DNA of 64,000 nt from Bacillota bacterium. GTDB lineage: Bacteria > Bacillota > Clostridia > Clostridiales > Clostridiaceae. Numbering within the stretch: position 1 is the first letter of the stretch; each line of letters starts with the position of its first letter. A program made the translations under genes and the position numbers. The notes under the pieces are model-generated. The model ran no database searches. It was given only the letters and a program-made list of their open reading frames with translations, and was not told where the DNA came from. The DNA lies in contig JAEXLD010000081.1 in assembly GCA_023445445.1 (NCBI GenBank), forward strand, positions 19,819 to 83,818, read 5' to 3'. This document shows positions 44,855-55,001 of the stretch, one piece after another.

Positions 44855-45511
44855 ATGGATAATATTAATTATAATATTAATTCAGTAGCTAAAGAAAAAG
44901 AAAATAAATTACTATATAGTTTATTGAAACGCTTAATTGATATTATTGGAGCTTCAGTTGGACTAGTATTATTAAGTCCTATATTAATTATTGTAGGAAT
45001 TTTAATTAAATTTGAATCTAAAGGGAAGATAATTTTTTCTCAAAAAAGAGTTGGACTAAATGGTAAAGAGTTTAATATGTATAAGCTTAGATCCATGGTG
45101 TCAAATGCTGAAGAATTAAAGGAAAAACTAGCAAAGCAAAATGAAATGTCAGGACCTATGTTTAAGATGAAAGATGATCCGAGAATAACAAAGGTGGGCA
45201 AATTCATAAGAAAGACAAGCATTGATGAATTACCACAATTGATAAATGTATTAAAAGGTGATATGAGTCTAGTTGGTCCAAGACCAAGTTTACCAAAAGA
45301 GGTTGAGAAATTTGAACCTTGGATGTTAAAGCGCTTAGAAGTGAAACCAGGACTTACTTGTTATTGGCAAGTAATGGGAAGAAACAATATAGATTTTGAA
45401 GATTGGATGAAATTGGATATTAAGTATGTAAAGGAAAGAAGCTTTTTGTTAGATATTAAGCTTATATTTAGAACTTTCTTTGTTTTATTTGGAGATGACA
45501 ATGCTGCTTAA
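44855..45511 (+). CDS. initiating undecaprenyl-phosphate sugar-1-phosphate transferase
   Basis: A 218-residue bacterial sugar transferase (WcaJ/RfbP/EpsL-type catalytic domain without the long N-terminal membrane region). One N-terminal helix (ASVGLVLLSPILIIVGILIK), then KRVGLNGKEFNMYKLRSM, the DDPRITKVGKFIRKTSIDEL block and GDMSLVGPRPSLPKEV. It loads the first sugar-phosphate onto the lipid carrier and so starts the repeat unit. Being first in the locus fits that role. GGGGG lies upstream of the ATG. Confidence 0.92.
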   Translation: MDNINYNINSVAKEKENKLLYSLLKRLIDIIGASVGLVLLSPILIIVGILIKFESKGKIIFSQKRVGLNGKEFNMYKLRSMVSNAEELKEKLAKQNEMSGPMFKMKDDPRITKVGKFIRKTSIDELPQLINVLKGDMSLVGPRPSLPKEVEKFEPWMLKRLEVKPGLTCYWQVMGRNNIDFEDWMKLDIKYVKERSFLLDIKLIFRTFFVLFGDDNAA

Positions 45512-45544
45512 TAATGGAGAATTACTATATTTGGAGGATTAATT

Positions 45545-46585
45545 ATGAATATATGTGCCTTAATAATGGCAGGAGGAAAAGGAACTAGATTTTGGCCTTT
45601 ATCTACTGAGGAAAAACCTAAACAGTTCTTAAATTTAGTAGGGGATAAAACTATGATACAAATGACTGTAGATAGAATTAATCCAATAGTTCCAATAGAA
45701 AGAATATTTGTATGTACAGGTGAAAAATATGTGGATCTAGTTAAGGAACAGTTACCATCCTTACCACAAAGAAATATTATAATTGAACCAGAGGGAAGAA
45801 ATACAGCACCTTGTATTGCATTATCAGCTTTTGTTATAGAAAGGTATTATAAAGATTCAAGTATGGTTGTTTTACCATCAGACCACCTTATAAGAGACGA
45901 AGATGAATTTAGAAATATAATAAATAAAGGTGCTGAATTTTTGCAAAATAATAGTGATGGAATTCTTACACTAGGTATGAAACCAGATAGACCTGAAACT
46001 GGATACGGATATATTAATTATGGAAAAGAAGTAGAATCAGGCATAAAAGTAGTTAATAGATTTGTTGAAAAACCTAATTTAGAATTAGCAGAAGAATACT
46101 TAAAAGAAGGAACATATTTATGGAATGGTGGAATGTTTTTATGGAAGACAAACCATATTTTAAGGGAAATAAAAAAATATTCTCCTGCAACATATGAAGC
46201 ATTACATAATTTAGATAAGGTTAATGAAGAAGAGTTACAGAATTATATAAATAATAATTATATTAACACAGAATCAATATCAATAGATTATGCTGTGTTA
46301 GAGAAAAGTGAAAAAATATTTGTAATTCCAAGTGAAATAGGATGGGACGATATTGGAACTTGGAAGTCAGTTGAAAGATATAGAGAAAAAGATACAAATA
46401 ATAATATATTGTCTGACGGAGTTAAAGCAATAGAATGCCAATCAAATATGGTTGTAAATAATGAAAAGAAAATAGTAATGCTAGGGGTGGAAGATATCTT
46501 AGCAATAGAAACTAAAGATACTATATATATAGTTAACAAAAATTATATGGATAGTTTAAGAAATTATCAAAATGAAATGTTGTAA
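45545..46585 (+). CDS. manC: mannose-1-phosphate guanylyltransferase
   Basis: Makes GDP-mannose from mannose-1-P and GTP. The 346-residue protein has the nucleotide-binding head MAGGKGTRFWPLSTEEKPKQ (residues 9-28), then EPEGRNTAPCIALSA, VLPSDHLI, RFVEKP and NGGMFLWK. It lacks the C-terminal isomerase domain of bifunctional ManC/AlgA, so mannose-6-P isomerase must be supplied elsewhere. GGAGG precedes the ATG. It implies mannose or a GDP-mannose-derived sugar in the polymer. Confidence 0.93.
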   Translation: MNICALIMAGGKGTRFWPLSTEEKPKQFLNLVGDKTMIQMTVDRINPIVPIERIFVCTGEKYVDLVKEQLPSLPQRNIIIEPEGRNTAPCIALSAFVIERYYKDSSMVVLPSDHLIRDEDEFRNIINKGAEFLQNNSDGILTLGMKPDRPETGYGYINYGKEVESGIKVVNRFVEKPNLELAEEYLKEGTYLWNGGMFLWKTNHILREIKKYSPATYEALHNLDKVNEEELQNYINNNYINTESISIDYAVLEKSEKIFVIPSEIGWDDIGTWKSVERYREKDTNNNILSDGVKAIECQSNMVVNNEKKIVMLGVEDILAIETKDTIYIVNKNYMDSLRNYQNEML

Positions 46586-46676
46586 TTTAAAAGTAAGATA
46601 GTATGAAATAGTATGATAAATATTAATAATTTAAAAATAAAATTGACATGTATAAAAATAATAATAGAGGTGAGAT

Positions 46677-47771
46677 ATGGTAATATTTAATGCGTTACAA
46701 ACATCGTTAACAGGAGGGATTGGTAGATATTGCTATGAGCTCAGTAAAGCAATTTATGAAAATGAAGTAAATATAAAAATTGTTATAAGAGAAGAAGATC
46801 TTGAATTGTATAATTTTGCGAAAAATGAAGATTTAATAGTAATAAGTGGTATTAAAAATTCTATACAAAGAAATATATATGAACAAATTAAGCTGCCTTT
46901 TTTTGTTAAGAAAAATTATCCTAATGCTATCATACACTATCCAGATACTATGGCACCTATTTTTTCTCAAAATAAAGTTATAATCACAGTACATGATCTT
47001 GCTTTTAAAAGTCTAAAGAATGCGTTTACTTGGAAAAGTAATATTTGGAAGAGTTTAATTACAAATTTATCTGTAAGAAAAGCTGAGAAAATAATTGTTA
47101 TTTCTGAGTTTACTAAATCTGAAATAAAAAAAGTTTATGGAGATAGAATTTACAATAAAGCTAAAGTTGTCTTAAACGGGTTCAATAATTTTTCTAATGA
47201 AGATATAAACGATAAAGAAGTAAATGAAAATATAAAAAAGCTTAAAAATGAAGATTATATTTTAACTGTAAGTACTATCTCTCCAAGAAAAAATATAGAT
47301 AGCCTTATTAAGGCTTATAATATTAGTAAAGTAAAAGAAAAATATAAATTGGTGATAGCTGGAGGTAAGGGGTGGCTCTTTGAAGATGTTTTTAAATTAG
47401 TTGATGATTTAAAAATAAGTGATAGGGTTTTATTTACAGATAGAATTAATGATGAAGAATTAAAATTTTTATATAAAAATTGCAAATCTTTTTCTTATGT
47501 ATCTTATTATGAAGGATTTGGGTTACCACCATTAGAAGCTATGAGCTATGAAAAACCATGCCTTACATCTAATGTTTCATCAATACCAGAAGTAGTTGGT
47601 AATGCTGCTATAAAAGTTGATCCTTATAGTGTTGAAGATATAGGAAAGGCATTAGATAGACTATGTTTTGATAAAGAAGAAAGAATTAAGTTAATTCAAT
47701 TAGGAAATATAAATATAGCAAGGTTTTCTTGGAATAAATGTGCAAAAGAGACTATAGAAGTATATGGTTAA
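46677..47771 (+). CDS. glycosyltransferase, GT4 family
   Basis: A 364-residue retaining glycosyltransferase with a GT-B fold. The C-terminal donor-binding half shows STISPRKNIDSLIKAY, LVIAGGKGWL and the EX7E-type motif YYEGFGLPPLEAMSYEKP. The N-terminus (SLTGGIGRYCYELSKAI) is the acceptor side. It resembles mannosyltransferases of surface polysaccharide loci; with manC next door, a GDP-mannose donor is plausible but not shown. Confidence 0.88.
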   Translation: MVIFNALQTSLTGGIGRYCYELSKAIYENEVNIKIVIREEDLELYNFAKNEDLIVISGIKNSIQRNIYEQIKLPFFVKKNYPNAIIHYPDTMAPIFSQNKVIITVHDLAFKSLKNAFTWKSNIWKSLITNLSVRKAEKIIVISEFTKSEIKKVYGDRIYNKAKVVLNGFNNFSNEDINDKEVNENIKKLKNEDYILTVSTISPRKNIDSLIKAYNISKVKEKYKLVIAGGKGWLFEDVFKLVDDLKISDRVLFTDRINDEELKFLYKNCKSFSYVSYYEGFGLPPLEAMSYEKPCLTSNVSSIPEVVGNAAIKVDPYSVEDIGKALDRLCFDKEERIKLIQLGNINIARFSWNKCAKETIEVYG

Positions 47772-47815
47772 ACTTAATTAAATAAAAAATATAATAGATG
47801 ATAGGAGTGATTTAA

Positions 47816-49183
47816 ATAAACAAGTTTATTTTTTTTAAGTTAGATGAAATATATGAAAGATTATACTTATGTTTTGTAGCTTTATCATTATCAATTATAG
47901 GGCCAATTTCTTATATATCATATTTAATAGATGTTCCTGAAATCAAGCTTTGGAAAGAACTCTTTATACTTATTATGTTTTTTCTTTCTTTATTTCTACT
48001 AATAGTAAATAAGAAGAAAACTATAATTAAATCAATTATAGTAATAATGAGTATATATTTTATATGGGTTTTATATAGTATTTCGTTTCTTAATATTAAT
48101 CAAGTATTATATCAGATAAAACTAGATATGTTTAATATTTTGTTTGTATTTAATACTATTACGGTATTGCTAATTTCTAAGAATAGAAAATTATATATAA
48201 AAAAAATTATAAAAATAATATTAATATTTGCCATTGTGAATTCTATATTTGTTATTTTTCAAGGGATATTTTCAAAATTTTATGTGACCAAAATTTTGAG
48301 GATACAATGGGGAGCTTGGTCTAGGAAGTATGGGATTAGTGTTATAAGTTCTAACGGTAAATTTAGAGCTATTGGATTAATGAATAGTTATGTTTCTGTA
48401 TCAGAATTATTTGTTATTGCAACAATATTAATTAATGAAATTAAAGACACTATAAAAGTATCTAATAAAATTAAAAATACTCTTTTAATTTTATTTGTTA
48501 TAAGTATATACTTTACAACTTATAAAACTGCTTATTTGTGGGTTGTTTTTTATTTTGGATTAAAATGTTTATCATTTATATTGTTAAAGCTAAATAATAA
48601 ATATATAAAAAAAGTTTATGATAAGACACGAATGAATTATTACAATGGAAATTTATTAATTTCAACATCTATATTACTATTATTACAATGGATACTTACC
48701 AATACATTTATATTTTATAAAATAATTGAAAAATTGTCTCCTAAGATTGCATACAATAGTATCTATTTAAGGGTAGAATTTCATAATAATATTGTTAATA
48801 AAATGTCTACAATTACCCAAAAAATAATGGGATTAGGGATGGGTTTAAATGGAAGTTATAATGGGAAGATGAATTTAAATGGAATAAAACCTATACCATT
48901 AGATAGTAGTTATGTTTACACTTTAAGTAATTATGGCTTTTTAGGATTAGCAATATATATTTCTTTTATAGCTATAATAATGGTTTTATCAATATTTTAT
49001 GATGAATATGATAAATTTGGAATAAAGTATTTAATGAGTTATTTATTATGTATACAATTGTTTTTTAATAATTTATCTACAAGTATACCGATATCATATA
49101 TAGTAATAATTTTAATATTAATATTTATATTTGATATAAAAAATGAAATTAATGTTAAAAGATTAGTTTTTTATAAAAAATAA
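47816..49183 (+). CDS. Wzy-like polysaccharide polymerase with a non-standard start
   Basis: A very hydrophobic protein with about ten to twelve helices and the layout of O-antigen/capsule polymerases, including a central extracytoplasmic loop. The first ATG (47975) would remove a good N-terminal segment. Upstream, the frame continues for 53 codons (FIFFKLDEIYERLYLCFVAL, then SLSIIGPISYISYLIDV) to an ATA at 47816, just after an in-frame TAA. AGGAG lies seven to eight bases before this ATA. No ATG, GTG or TTG occurs in between. Either ATA initiates or the start is lost. A decayed second copy of its C-terminal part lies at 50440-50790. Confidence 0.75.
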   Translation: MNKFIFFKLDEIYERLYLCFVALSLSIIGPISYISYLIDVPEIKLWKELFILIMFFLSLFLLIVNKKKTIIKSIIVIMSIYFIWVLYSISFLNINQVLYQIKLDMFNILFVFNTITVLLISKNRKLYIKKIIKIILIFAIVNSIFVIFQGIFSKFYVTKILRIQWGAWSRKYGISVISSNGKFRAIGLMNSYVSVSELFVIATILINEIKDTIKVSNKIKNTLLILFVISIYFTTYKTAYLWVVFYFGLKCLSFILLKLNNKYIKKVYDKTRMNYYNGNLLISTSILLLLQWILTNTFIFYKIIEKLSPKIAYNSIYLRVEFHNNIVNKMSTITQKIMGLGMGLNGSYNGKMNLNGIKPIPLDSSYVYTLSNYGFLGLAIYISFIAIIMVLSIFYDEYDKFGIKYLMSYLLCIQLFFNNLSTSIPISYIVIILILIFIFDIKNEINVKRLVFYKK

Positions 49184-49250
49184 ATTATATATCTTTATTA
49201 TAGATAAAGAGAATTATTTTAGGTTCTATAATAACTGGAGGATATTATAT

Positions 49251-50363
49251 ATGAAAAAAAAAATAATGCATATTGCTCAATCAGCTGGAGGCGTAGAAAG
49301 ATACATAAAAATGTTTTTAGCAAATACAGAATTATCTAATTATGATAATATTCTTGTTTGTTCATTAGATTATAAAAAAGAAGATTATAGTGATTTCCTA
49401 TTCGGATTTGAACATGTAGATATGATTAGAAATATTAATGTTATATCTGACTTTAAAGCGATTATAAGAATAAGAAAATTAATTAAAAAATATAATCCAG
49501 ATGTTATATACATGCATTCAAGTAAAGCAGGTGCTTTAGGAAGACTAGCTAATTTAGGGATTAATAATTTGAGTGTCTATAACCCTCATGGCTGGGCATT
49601 CAATATAGATGCAGGAAGATTATATAAAAAAATTTATGCAGTGATAGAAAAAATTCTTTCTAATTTTTGTGATGTAATAATAGCAATTTCCGATTTTGAA
49701 AAAGAATCTGCTTTAAGTAATAATATATGTAAAGCTGAGAAAATTAAAGTTATTTATAATGGAATAGATATAGATGAATATAATAAAAATAATTTTATTA
49801 TTACTAGAGAGAAACTAAATATACCTAAAGATGCTTATATTATAGGAACTATAGGAAGATTATCTAAGCAAAAAGCACCAGATACCTTTATTGAATCGGC
49901 AAAGCGTATAAAGGAAAAAATCCCCAATGCATATTTTATGCTAGTGGGGGATGGAGAAGATTATGTTGAAATAATGAAGTTAATTGATAAATATAATATG
50001 AAAAATGATATTTTAATTACTGGTTGGGTAGACAATCCAATGGAATATTTACAAATTTTTGACCAAGCAATGTTATTATCAAGATGGGAAGGGTTTGGAT
50101 TAGTATTAGCAGAATATATGATAGCTAAAAAACCAATTATTGCTACTAATGTTGACGCTATACCTAATATAATTATCGATGGATATAATGGATTAGTAGT
50201 TGAAAAAGATAATATAGACGCTATAGTTAATGCAAGTATAGAAATAAATAATAATATTAAATTGAGCGAAAAATTAGTTGATAATGGATATAAGTTAGTT
50301 AATCAAAAGTTTAATATAAAGAGAGTTGTAGATCAGTTTTATAAAGAGATAATTGGTGAATAG
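49251..50363 (+). CDS. glycosyltransferase, GT4 family
   Basis: A 370-residue GT4 enzyme. The N-terminal part has AQSAGGVERYIKMFL and YMHSSKAGALGRLA; the C-terminal part has GTIGRLSKQKAPDTFIESA, FMLVGDGED and SRWEGFGLVLAEYMIAKKP with the two Glu of the family motif. HSSKAGALGR and NPHGWAFN recall EpsD/galactosyltransferase-like proteins of exopolysaccharide loci. Donor and linkage are unknown. Confidence 0.88.
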   Translation: MKKKIMHIAQSAGGVERYIKMFLANTELSNYDNILVCSLDYKKEDYSDFLFGFEHVDMIRNINVISDFKAIIRIRKLIKKYNPDVIYMHSSKAGALGRLANLGINNLSVYNPHGWAFNIDAGRLYKKIYAVIEKILSNFCDVIIAISDFEKESALSNNICKAEKIKVIYNGIDIDEYNKNNFIITREKLNIPKDAYIIGTIGRLSKQKAPDTFIESAKRIKEKIPNAYFMLVGDGEDYVEIMKLIDKYNMKNDILITGWVDNPMEYLQIFDQAMLLSRWEGFGLVLAEYMIAKKPIIATNVDAIPNIIIDGYNGLVVEKDNIDAIVNASIEINNNIKLSEKLVDNGYKLVNQKFNIKRVVDQFYKEIIGE

Positions 50364-50439
50364 TTAGATAAGTATTATAATATATATTATAATCAAATAC
50401 GTAGGATATTAAGCGAGAATAATAAATTTGAAAATATTA

Positions 50440-50790
50440 TTAATCAGATGAATTAAATAATCAAAAAATCATGGGACTAGGCATGGTTCTAAATAGAAGT
50501 TGTTGTTTAAAATCAAATATAAATGGTGTTAAAACAATAAAATTATATAGTAAGTATGTATATATAACGAGTAATTATGTGATTTTGGATTAATTTAATA
50601 TATATACATGCATTATTTATTATAATGATATCATCAATAATTTATAATTATTTAGACGTGTTGAGATTAAAGTACTTAATGAGTTAATTATTATGTGTTC
50701 AGATGGTTTTAAATAATTTGTCTACAAGTATTCCGATATAATATATTTTAATAATATTAATTGTTTTTTTAAAACTTAAAGGGACAATTA
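50440..50790 (+). pseudogene. decayed duplicate of the Wzy C-terminal region
   Basis: The 480-base gap has no open gene, but it aligns by eye with the 3' part of the polymerase gene at about 48800-49140. Matching tracts include ATCATGGGACTAGG against ATAATGGGATTAGG, AGTAATTATG in both, and AATAATTTGTCTACAAGTAT against AATAATTTATCTACAAGTAT. Many stops and frameshifts are present. It is a fossil of a second polymerase, or of a duplication that included the gene between. Confidence 0.75.
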
Positions 50791-50856
50791 AATTAAAACA
50801 AAGTAATAAATAATATATACAAAAGGATATTTTTAAGTGAAAGGTTGATAAATATT

Positions 50857-52185
50857 ATGTATAAAATAGTTGTAGCAGGAACAGGATATGTAGGTCTAGT
50901 TACTGGAGCATGTCTTGCAGAGGTTGGACATAGTATAACCTGTGTAGATATTGATGAACATAAGGTTGAAATTATGAAACAAGGGATATCACCTATATAT
51001 GAACCAGGTTTAGAAGAATTGTTAAAAAGAAATTATGAATTAGGTAAGTTAGACTTTACAGTTGATTATAAAAATGCATATAGGGATGCAGATGTAGTAT
51101 TTATAGGAGTTGGAACTCCAGAAAGAGAAGATGGTTCAGCAAATCTTGATTATGTATTTAATGTATGTAAGCAAATTGCTGAAAATATTGAGAAGGATTG
51201 CTTGGTGGTTGTAAAATCTACTGTTCCAATAGGAACTAATGATAGGGTAGAAGAGTTCTTAAAAGAAAACCTAGTAAATGATGTGAAAATTGAAGTTGCT
51301 TCAAATCCAGAATTTTTAGCACAAGGAACAGCAGTAATAGATACATTACATGGAAGTAGAATAGTAATTGGTGTTGAATCAGAAAATGCTGAAAATATAT
51401 TAAGAGAAATATACAATCCATTTAATCAGCCAATAGTTTGTACTAATAGAAGAAGTGCAGAAATGATAAAGTATGCTTCAAATGATTTTTTAGCTTTAAA
51501 GATAAGTTTTATGAATGAAATGGCAAATGTATGTGAAATAGTTGGAGCAAATATTGAAGATGTAGCAAAAGGTATGAGCTATGATAAGAGAATTGGAGAC
51601 AAGTTCTTAAATGCAGGGATAGGATATGGTGGATCTTGTTTTCCAAAAGATACTAAAGCTCTACATTGGTTAGCTAATGACAATGGATATGAAATAAAAA
51701 CTATAAAAGCGGCCATAGAAGTAAATGAAAATCAAAAATTTAAATTATTTAGAAAAGCAAAAGAAAGATTTGGGTCATTAAAAGGGAAAAGAGTAGCAGT
51801 ATTAGGGTTAACCTTTAAACCTGGAACAGATGACTTAAGAGAAGCTCCATCAATTCCAAATGTAAGAAGACTTTTAGATGAAGGAGCAGAAGTAATAGCA
51901 TATGATCCAGTTGGAATAGAGAATTATAAAAGGATATATCCAACAGAAATAAGATATACAATAAATCCATTTGAAGCAATACAAAATGCTGATATGGTAT
52001 TTATATTTACAGAATGGAGAGAAATAAAAGATATAGGATTAGATTCTTATAAAAATATGATGAAAACACCAGTAATATTTGATGGAAGAAATTGTTACAT
52101 GATAAGTGAAGCAGAAAAGGTAGGAATTGAGTATTACTCTATTGGAAGGAAATCAATAATTAAAGAATATTCATTAAGAGTTTAA
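50857..52185 (+). CDS. ugd: UDP-glucose 6-dehydrogenase
   Basis: Oxidises UDP-glucose to UDP-glucuronate with two NAD+. The 442-residue protein has the Rossmann start VVAGTGYVGLVTGACLAEVG, STVPIGT, NPEFLAQGTA, the catalytic Cys261 in GYGGSCFPKD, and VLGLTFKPGTDDLREAPS. The ATG at 50857 is preferred over a TTG at 50845, with AAGGTTG upstream. It supplies acidic sugar for the polymer. It follows the decayed polymerase copy. Confidence 0.92.
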   Translation: MYKIVVAGTGYVGLVTGACLAEVGHSITCVDIDEHKVEIMKQGISPIYEPGLEELLKRNYELGKLDFTVDYKNAYRDADVVFIGVGTPEREDGSANLDYVFNVCKQIAENIEKDCLVVVKSTVPIGTNDRVEEFLKENLVNDVKIEVASNPEFLAQGTAVIDTLHGSRIVIGVESENAENILREIYNPFNQPIVCTNRRSAEMIKYASNDFLALKISFMNEMANVCEIVGANIEDVAKGMSYDKRIGDKFLNAGIGYGGSCFPKDTKALHWLANDNGYEIKTIKAAIEVNENQKFKLFRKAKERFGSLKGKRVAVLGLTFKPGTDDLREAPSIPNVRRLLDEGAEVIAYDPVGIENYKRIYPTEIRYTINPFEAIQNADMVFIFTEWREIKDIGLDSYKNMMKTPVIFDGRNCYMISEAEKVGIEYYSIGRKSIIKEYSLRV

Positions 52186-52200
52186 AAAAGAGGAATTAAT

Positions 52201-53421
52201 ATGAAAATTTTATTAGTTAACACATTTTATTATCCTAATATTGTAGGTGGAACTGAAAACAGTATTAAATTATTGGCAGAAGGATTAAAATCACGAGGAT
52301 ATCAAGTAGCAATTTATTGTGTTGATAATCTTGAAAATGGAATAAAAAAAGAATATATAAATGATATCTTAGTTTATAGAGGAAATGCGGGCCTTTTTGA
52401 TAGTAAAGTTAGACTAGGTAAAAAAAGCAATTTGATTAAGAAGATTATAAACAAATTAATAGAATTGAGAAATTACAGTTCTTTAAATGAATTTAAATAT
52501 ATCATTAGTGACTTTAAACCTGATATTGTTCATACAAATAATTTATATGGAATTTCACCTTTATTTTGGAAGGAATGTCAAAAAAAAGATATCAAGATCG
52601 CTCATACATTGAGAGATTATTGGATTTTATCATATACTGGAAATTTGGAAGTGGAAAAAGATAAGTCTTTATTAAAAAAATCAATTTTAAATATATATAG
52701 GTCTTACTTTAGATATCAAAGCAGATATGTTACAGCTGTTACTGCACCGTCAGAATTTACACTAGAGAGGTTTTTGAATGAAAAATATTTTTTTAATAGT
52801 AGAATAAAACAGAGTATTAACAATAGTATACATCTAGATATTAATGAAACTAAGGTTTTGATCGATGAAAAAAAGAATAGAAAAGATAAAGTAATAAAAT
52901 TTATATTTGTTGGTGGGCTATATGAAATTAAAGGTATTAAAAATTTGATAAATGCATTTACAAATATAAAAAATGACAATATTTTATTATACATATGTGG
53001 AGATGGAGACTTAAAAGAGTTTGTAAAAAATTCTTCTAATAAAGATAAAAGGATAATTTATAAGGGAAAATTAAACGCAGATGAGTTAAAAAGAGCATAT
53101 ATAGAAAGTGACGTTTTAATTGTTCCATCTGTTTGGGATGAACCTTTTGGAAGAGTTGTCATTGAAGGAAATCAGTTTGGATTACCAGTAATAGCTTCAA
53201 ACAAAGGGGGAATACCAGAGATAGTTAAAAATATTAGAGGTGGAGAATTATTTAATAGCGATAGTGTAGAAGATTTAAAGAATAAAATTAATAGATTCAC
53301 AGACAGAGAACATATTAAATCATTTTATGCAGATATAGAAAATAATATAAATAAATACTCAATTGATTATCAGATAGATTCATTTCTAACTTTATATAAT
53401 TATATTTTAAAAATTAATTAG
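52201..53421 (+). CDS. glycosyltransferase, GT4 family
   Basis: A 406-residue GT4 enzyme. N-terminal LLVNTFYYPNIVGGTENSIK; a middle region rich in Lys/Arg; C-terminal FVGGLYEIKGIKNLINAF, YICGDGD and PSVWDEPFGRVVIEGNQFGL with the paired Glu. It resembles sugar transferases of capsule loci. GAGGAATTAAT precedes the ATG, and it lies 15 bases after ugd, so they are co-transcribed. Confidence 0.88.
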   Translation: MKILLVNTFYYPNIVGGTENSIKLLAEGLKSRGYQVAIYCVDNLENGIKKEYINDILVYRGNAGLFDSKVRLGKKSNLIKKIINKLIELRNYSSLNEFKYIISDFKPDIVHTNNLYGISPLFWKECQKKDIKIAHTLRDYWILSYTGNLEVEKDKSLLKKSILNIYRSYFRYQSRYVTAVTAPSEFTLERFLNEKYFFNSRIKQSINNSIHLDINETKVLIDEKKNRKDKVIKFIFVGGLYEIKGIKNLINAFTNIKNDNILLYICGDGDLKEFVKNSSNKDKRIIYKGKLNADELKRAYIESDVLIVPSVWDEPFGRVVIEGNQFGLPVIASNKGGIPEIVKNIRGGELFNSDSVEDLKNKINRFTDREHIKSFYADIENNINKYSIDYQIDSFLTLYNYILKIN

Positions 53422-53523
53422 TATTTATATTTTAAGTTTATTTGGAGAATATTTATATGGTATTTTGTACTATGAGCTTAGAGACATGTTAATATAAAAA
53501 ACACTTAACATAATGGAGGAAAT

Positions 53524-54987
53524 ATGCCTAAGGAAATAGATAATAATACATTAAGAAACAATGTTATAAAAAATCTCTTTTGGAAATTAATGGAGAGAAG
53601 TGGTGTTCAAGGAATACAATTTGTTATTCAGATAGTTTTAGCTAGAATATTATCACCTAATGATTATGGAATAATATCTTTAATAACAATATTTATAGCT
53701 TTAGCAAATGTTTTTATACAAAGTGGATTTAATACGGCACTAATTCAAAAAAAGAATGTAAAAGAAGAAGATTTTTCATCAGTATTTTATTTAAGTATAT
53801 TTGTTGCGACAATATTATATATTATATTATATTTATCATCTCCATTTATAGCTAATTTTTACAAAGTAAAAGCATTAACACCAGTATTAAGAGTTCTTTC
53901 TATTACATTGTTTTTTGGAGCCTTTAATTCCATACAAAATGCAGTAATATCTAAAAAAATGGAATTCAGAAAATTGTTTATTAGTAGTATATTATCAGTG
54001 ATAATATCCGGTGTTGTAGGAATAATTTTAGCACGTATGGGGTATGGGGTATGGTCATTAGTTATACAACAGATAGTTAATCAAATTACAGTTACTATTA
54101 TACTTTGGTTTACTGTAAAGTGGAGGCCAAAGTTGACTTTTTCAATAAAAAGAATAAGTAATTTATTTTCTTATGGATGGAAGCTATTAGTTTCATCACT
54201 AATAGATACTTTATATATGAACTTAAGAGGCCTAGTAGTGGGAAAAGTTTATACATCTAATATGTTGGCTTTTTATAATAGAGGAGAACAATTTCCACAA
54301 TTAATAGTTTCAAATATAAATGGAGCAATACAATCAGTTATGCTACCAACATTATCTTCAGAACAAGATAATAAAAAAAGAGTGAAAGAGTTAGTTAGAA
54401 GATCTATAGTTACAAGTTCATTTTTAGTGTTTCCACTTATGATTGGATTAGCTGCTGTTGGAGAACCTCTAATTAAAATACTATTAACAGATAAATGGTT
54501 ACCATCTTTACCATTTATGCAAATTTTTTGCTTAACATATGCCTTATGGCCTATACATACATCAAATTTACAAGCAATAAATGCTTTGGGACGTAGTGAT
54601 ATATTTTTAAAATTGGAGATAACTAAAAAGATAGTAGGTATAATTATTTTAATTATCTCAATGTTTTATGGAGTTTATGCAATAGCACTGGGTGGATTGC
54701 TAGTTGGAATAATGTCATCCTTTATTAATGCATATCCTAATTTAAAGCTTTTAGATTATAGCTATAAAGAGCAAATAAAAGATATAATGCCTTCTTTAAT
54801 ATTGTCCATAATAATGGGAGTAATAGTATATTCTATTTTATTTTTTAATATGTCTCCGTATATAACATTAACAATACAAGTATTTATTGGAGCTATAGTA
54901 TATGTAGTATTAGCAAAATTATTTAGACTTGAATGTTATGAGTATATTATTCATACAATAAAGTCAATTAAAAATAAGAATAAATAA
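53524..54987 (+). CDS. wzx: polysaccharide flippase (Wzx, MOP superfamily)
   Basis: Moves the lipid-linked repeat unit to the outer face of the membrane. The 487-residue protein has about 12 to 14 helices. The N-terminus (WKLMERSGVQGIQFVIQIVLAR, then LSPNDYGIISLI) and FIQSGFNTALIQKKNVKEED match the WzxC-like branch. GGAGG lies just upstream of the ATG. Together with the Wzy-like polymerase it shows a Wzx/Wzy-dependent assembly route. Confidence 0.9.
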   Translation: MPKEIDNNTLRNNVIKNLFWKLMERSGVQGIQFVIQIVLARILSPNDYGIISLITIFIALANVFIQSGFNTALIQKKNVKEEDFSSVFYLSIFVATILYIILYLSSPFIANFYKVKALTPVLRVLSITLFFGAFNSIQNAVISKKMEFRKLFISSILSVIISGVVGIILARMGYGVWSLVIQQIVNQITVTIILWFTVKWRPKLTFSIKRISNLFSYGWKLLVSSLIDTLYMNLRGLVVGKVYTSNMLAFYNRGEQFPQLIVSNINGAIQSVMLPTLSSEQDNKKRVKELVRRSIVTSSFLVFPLMIGLAAVGEPLIKILLTDKWLPSLPFMQIFCLTYALWPIHTSNLQAINALGRSDIFLKLEITKKIVGIIILIISMFYGVYAIALGGLLVGIMSSFINAYPNLKLLDYSYKEQIKDIMPSLILSIIMGVIVYSILFFNMSPYITLTIQVFIGAIVYVVLAKLFRLECYEYIIHTIKSIKNKNK

Positions 54988-55001
54988 AACTAGGAGGAAC
55001 T

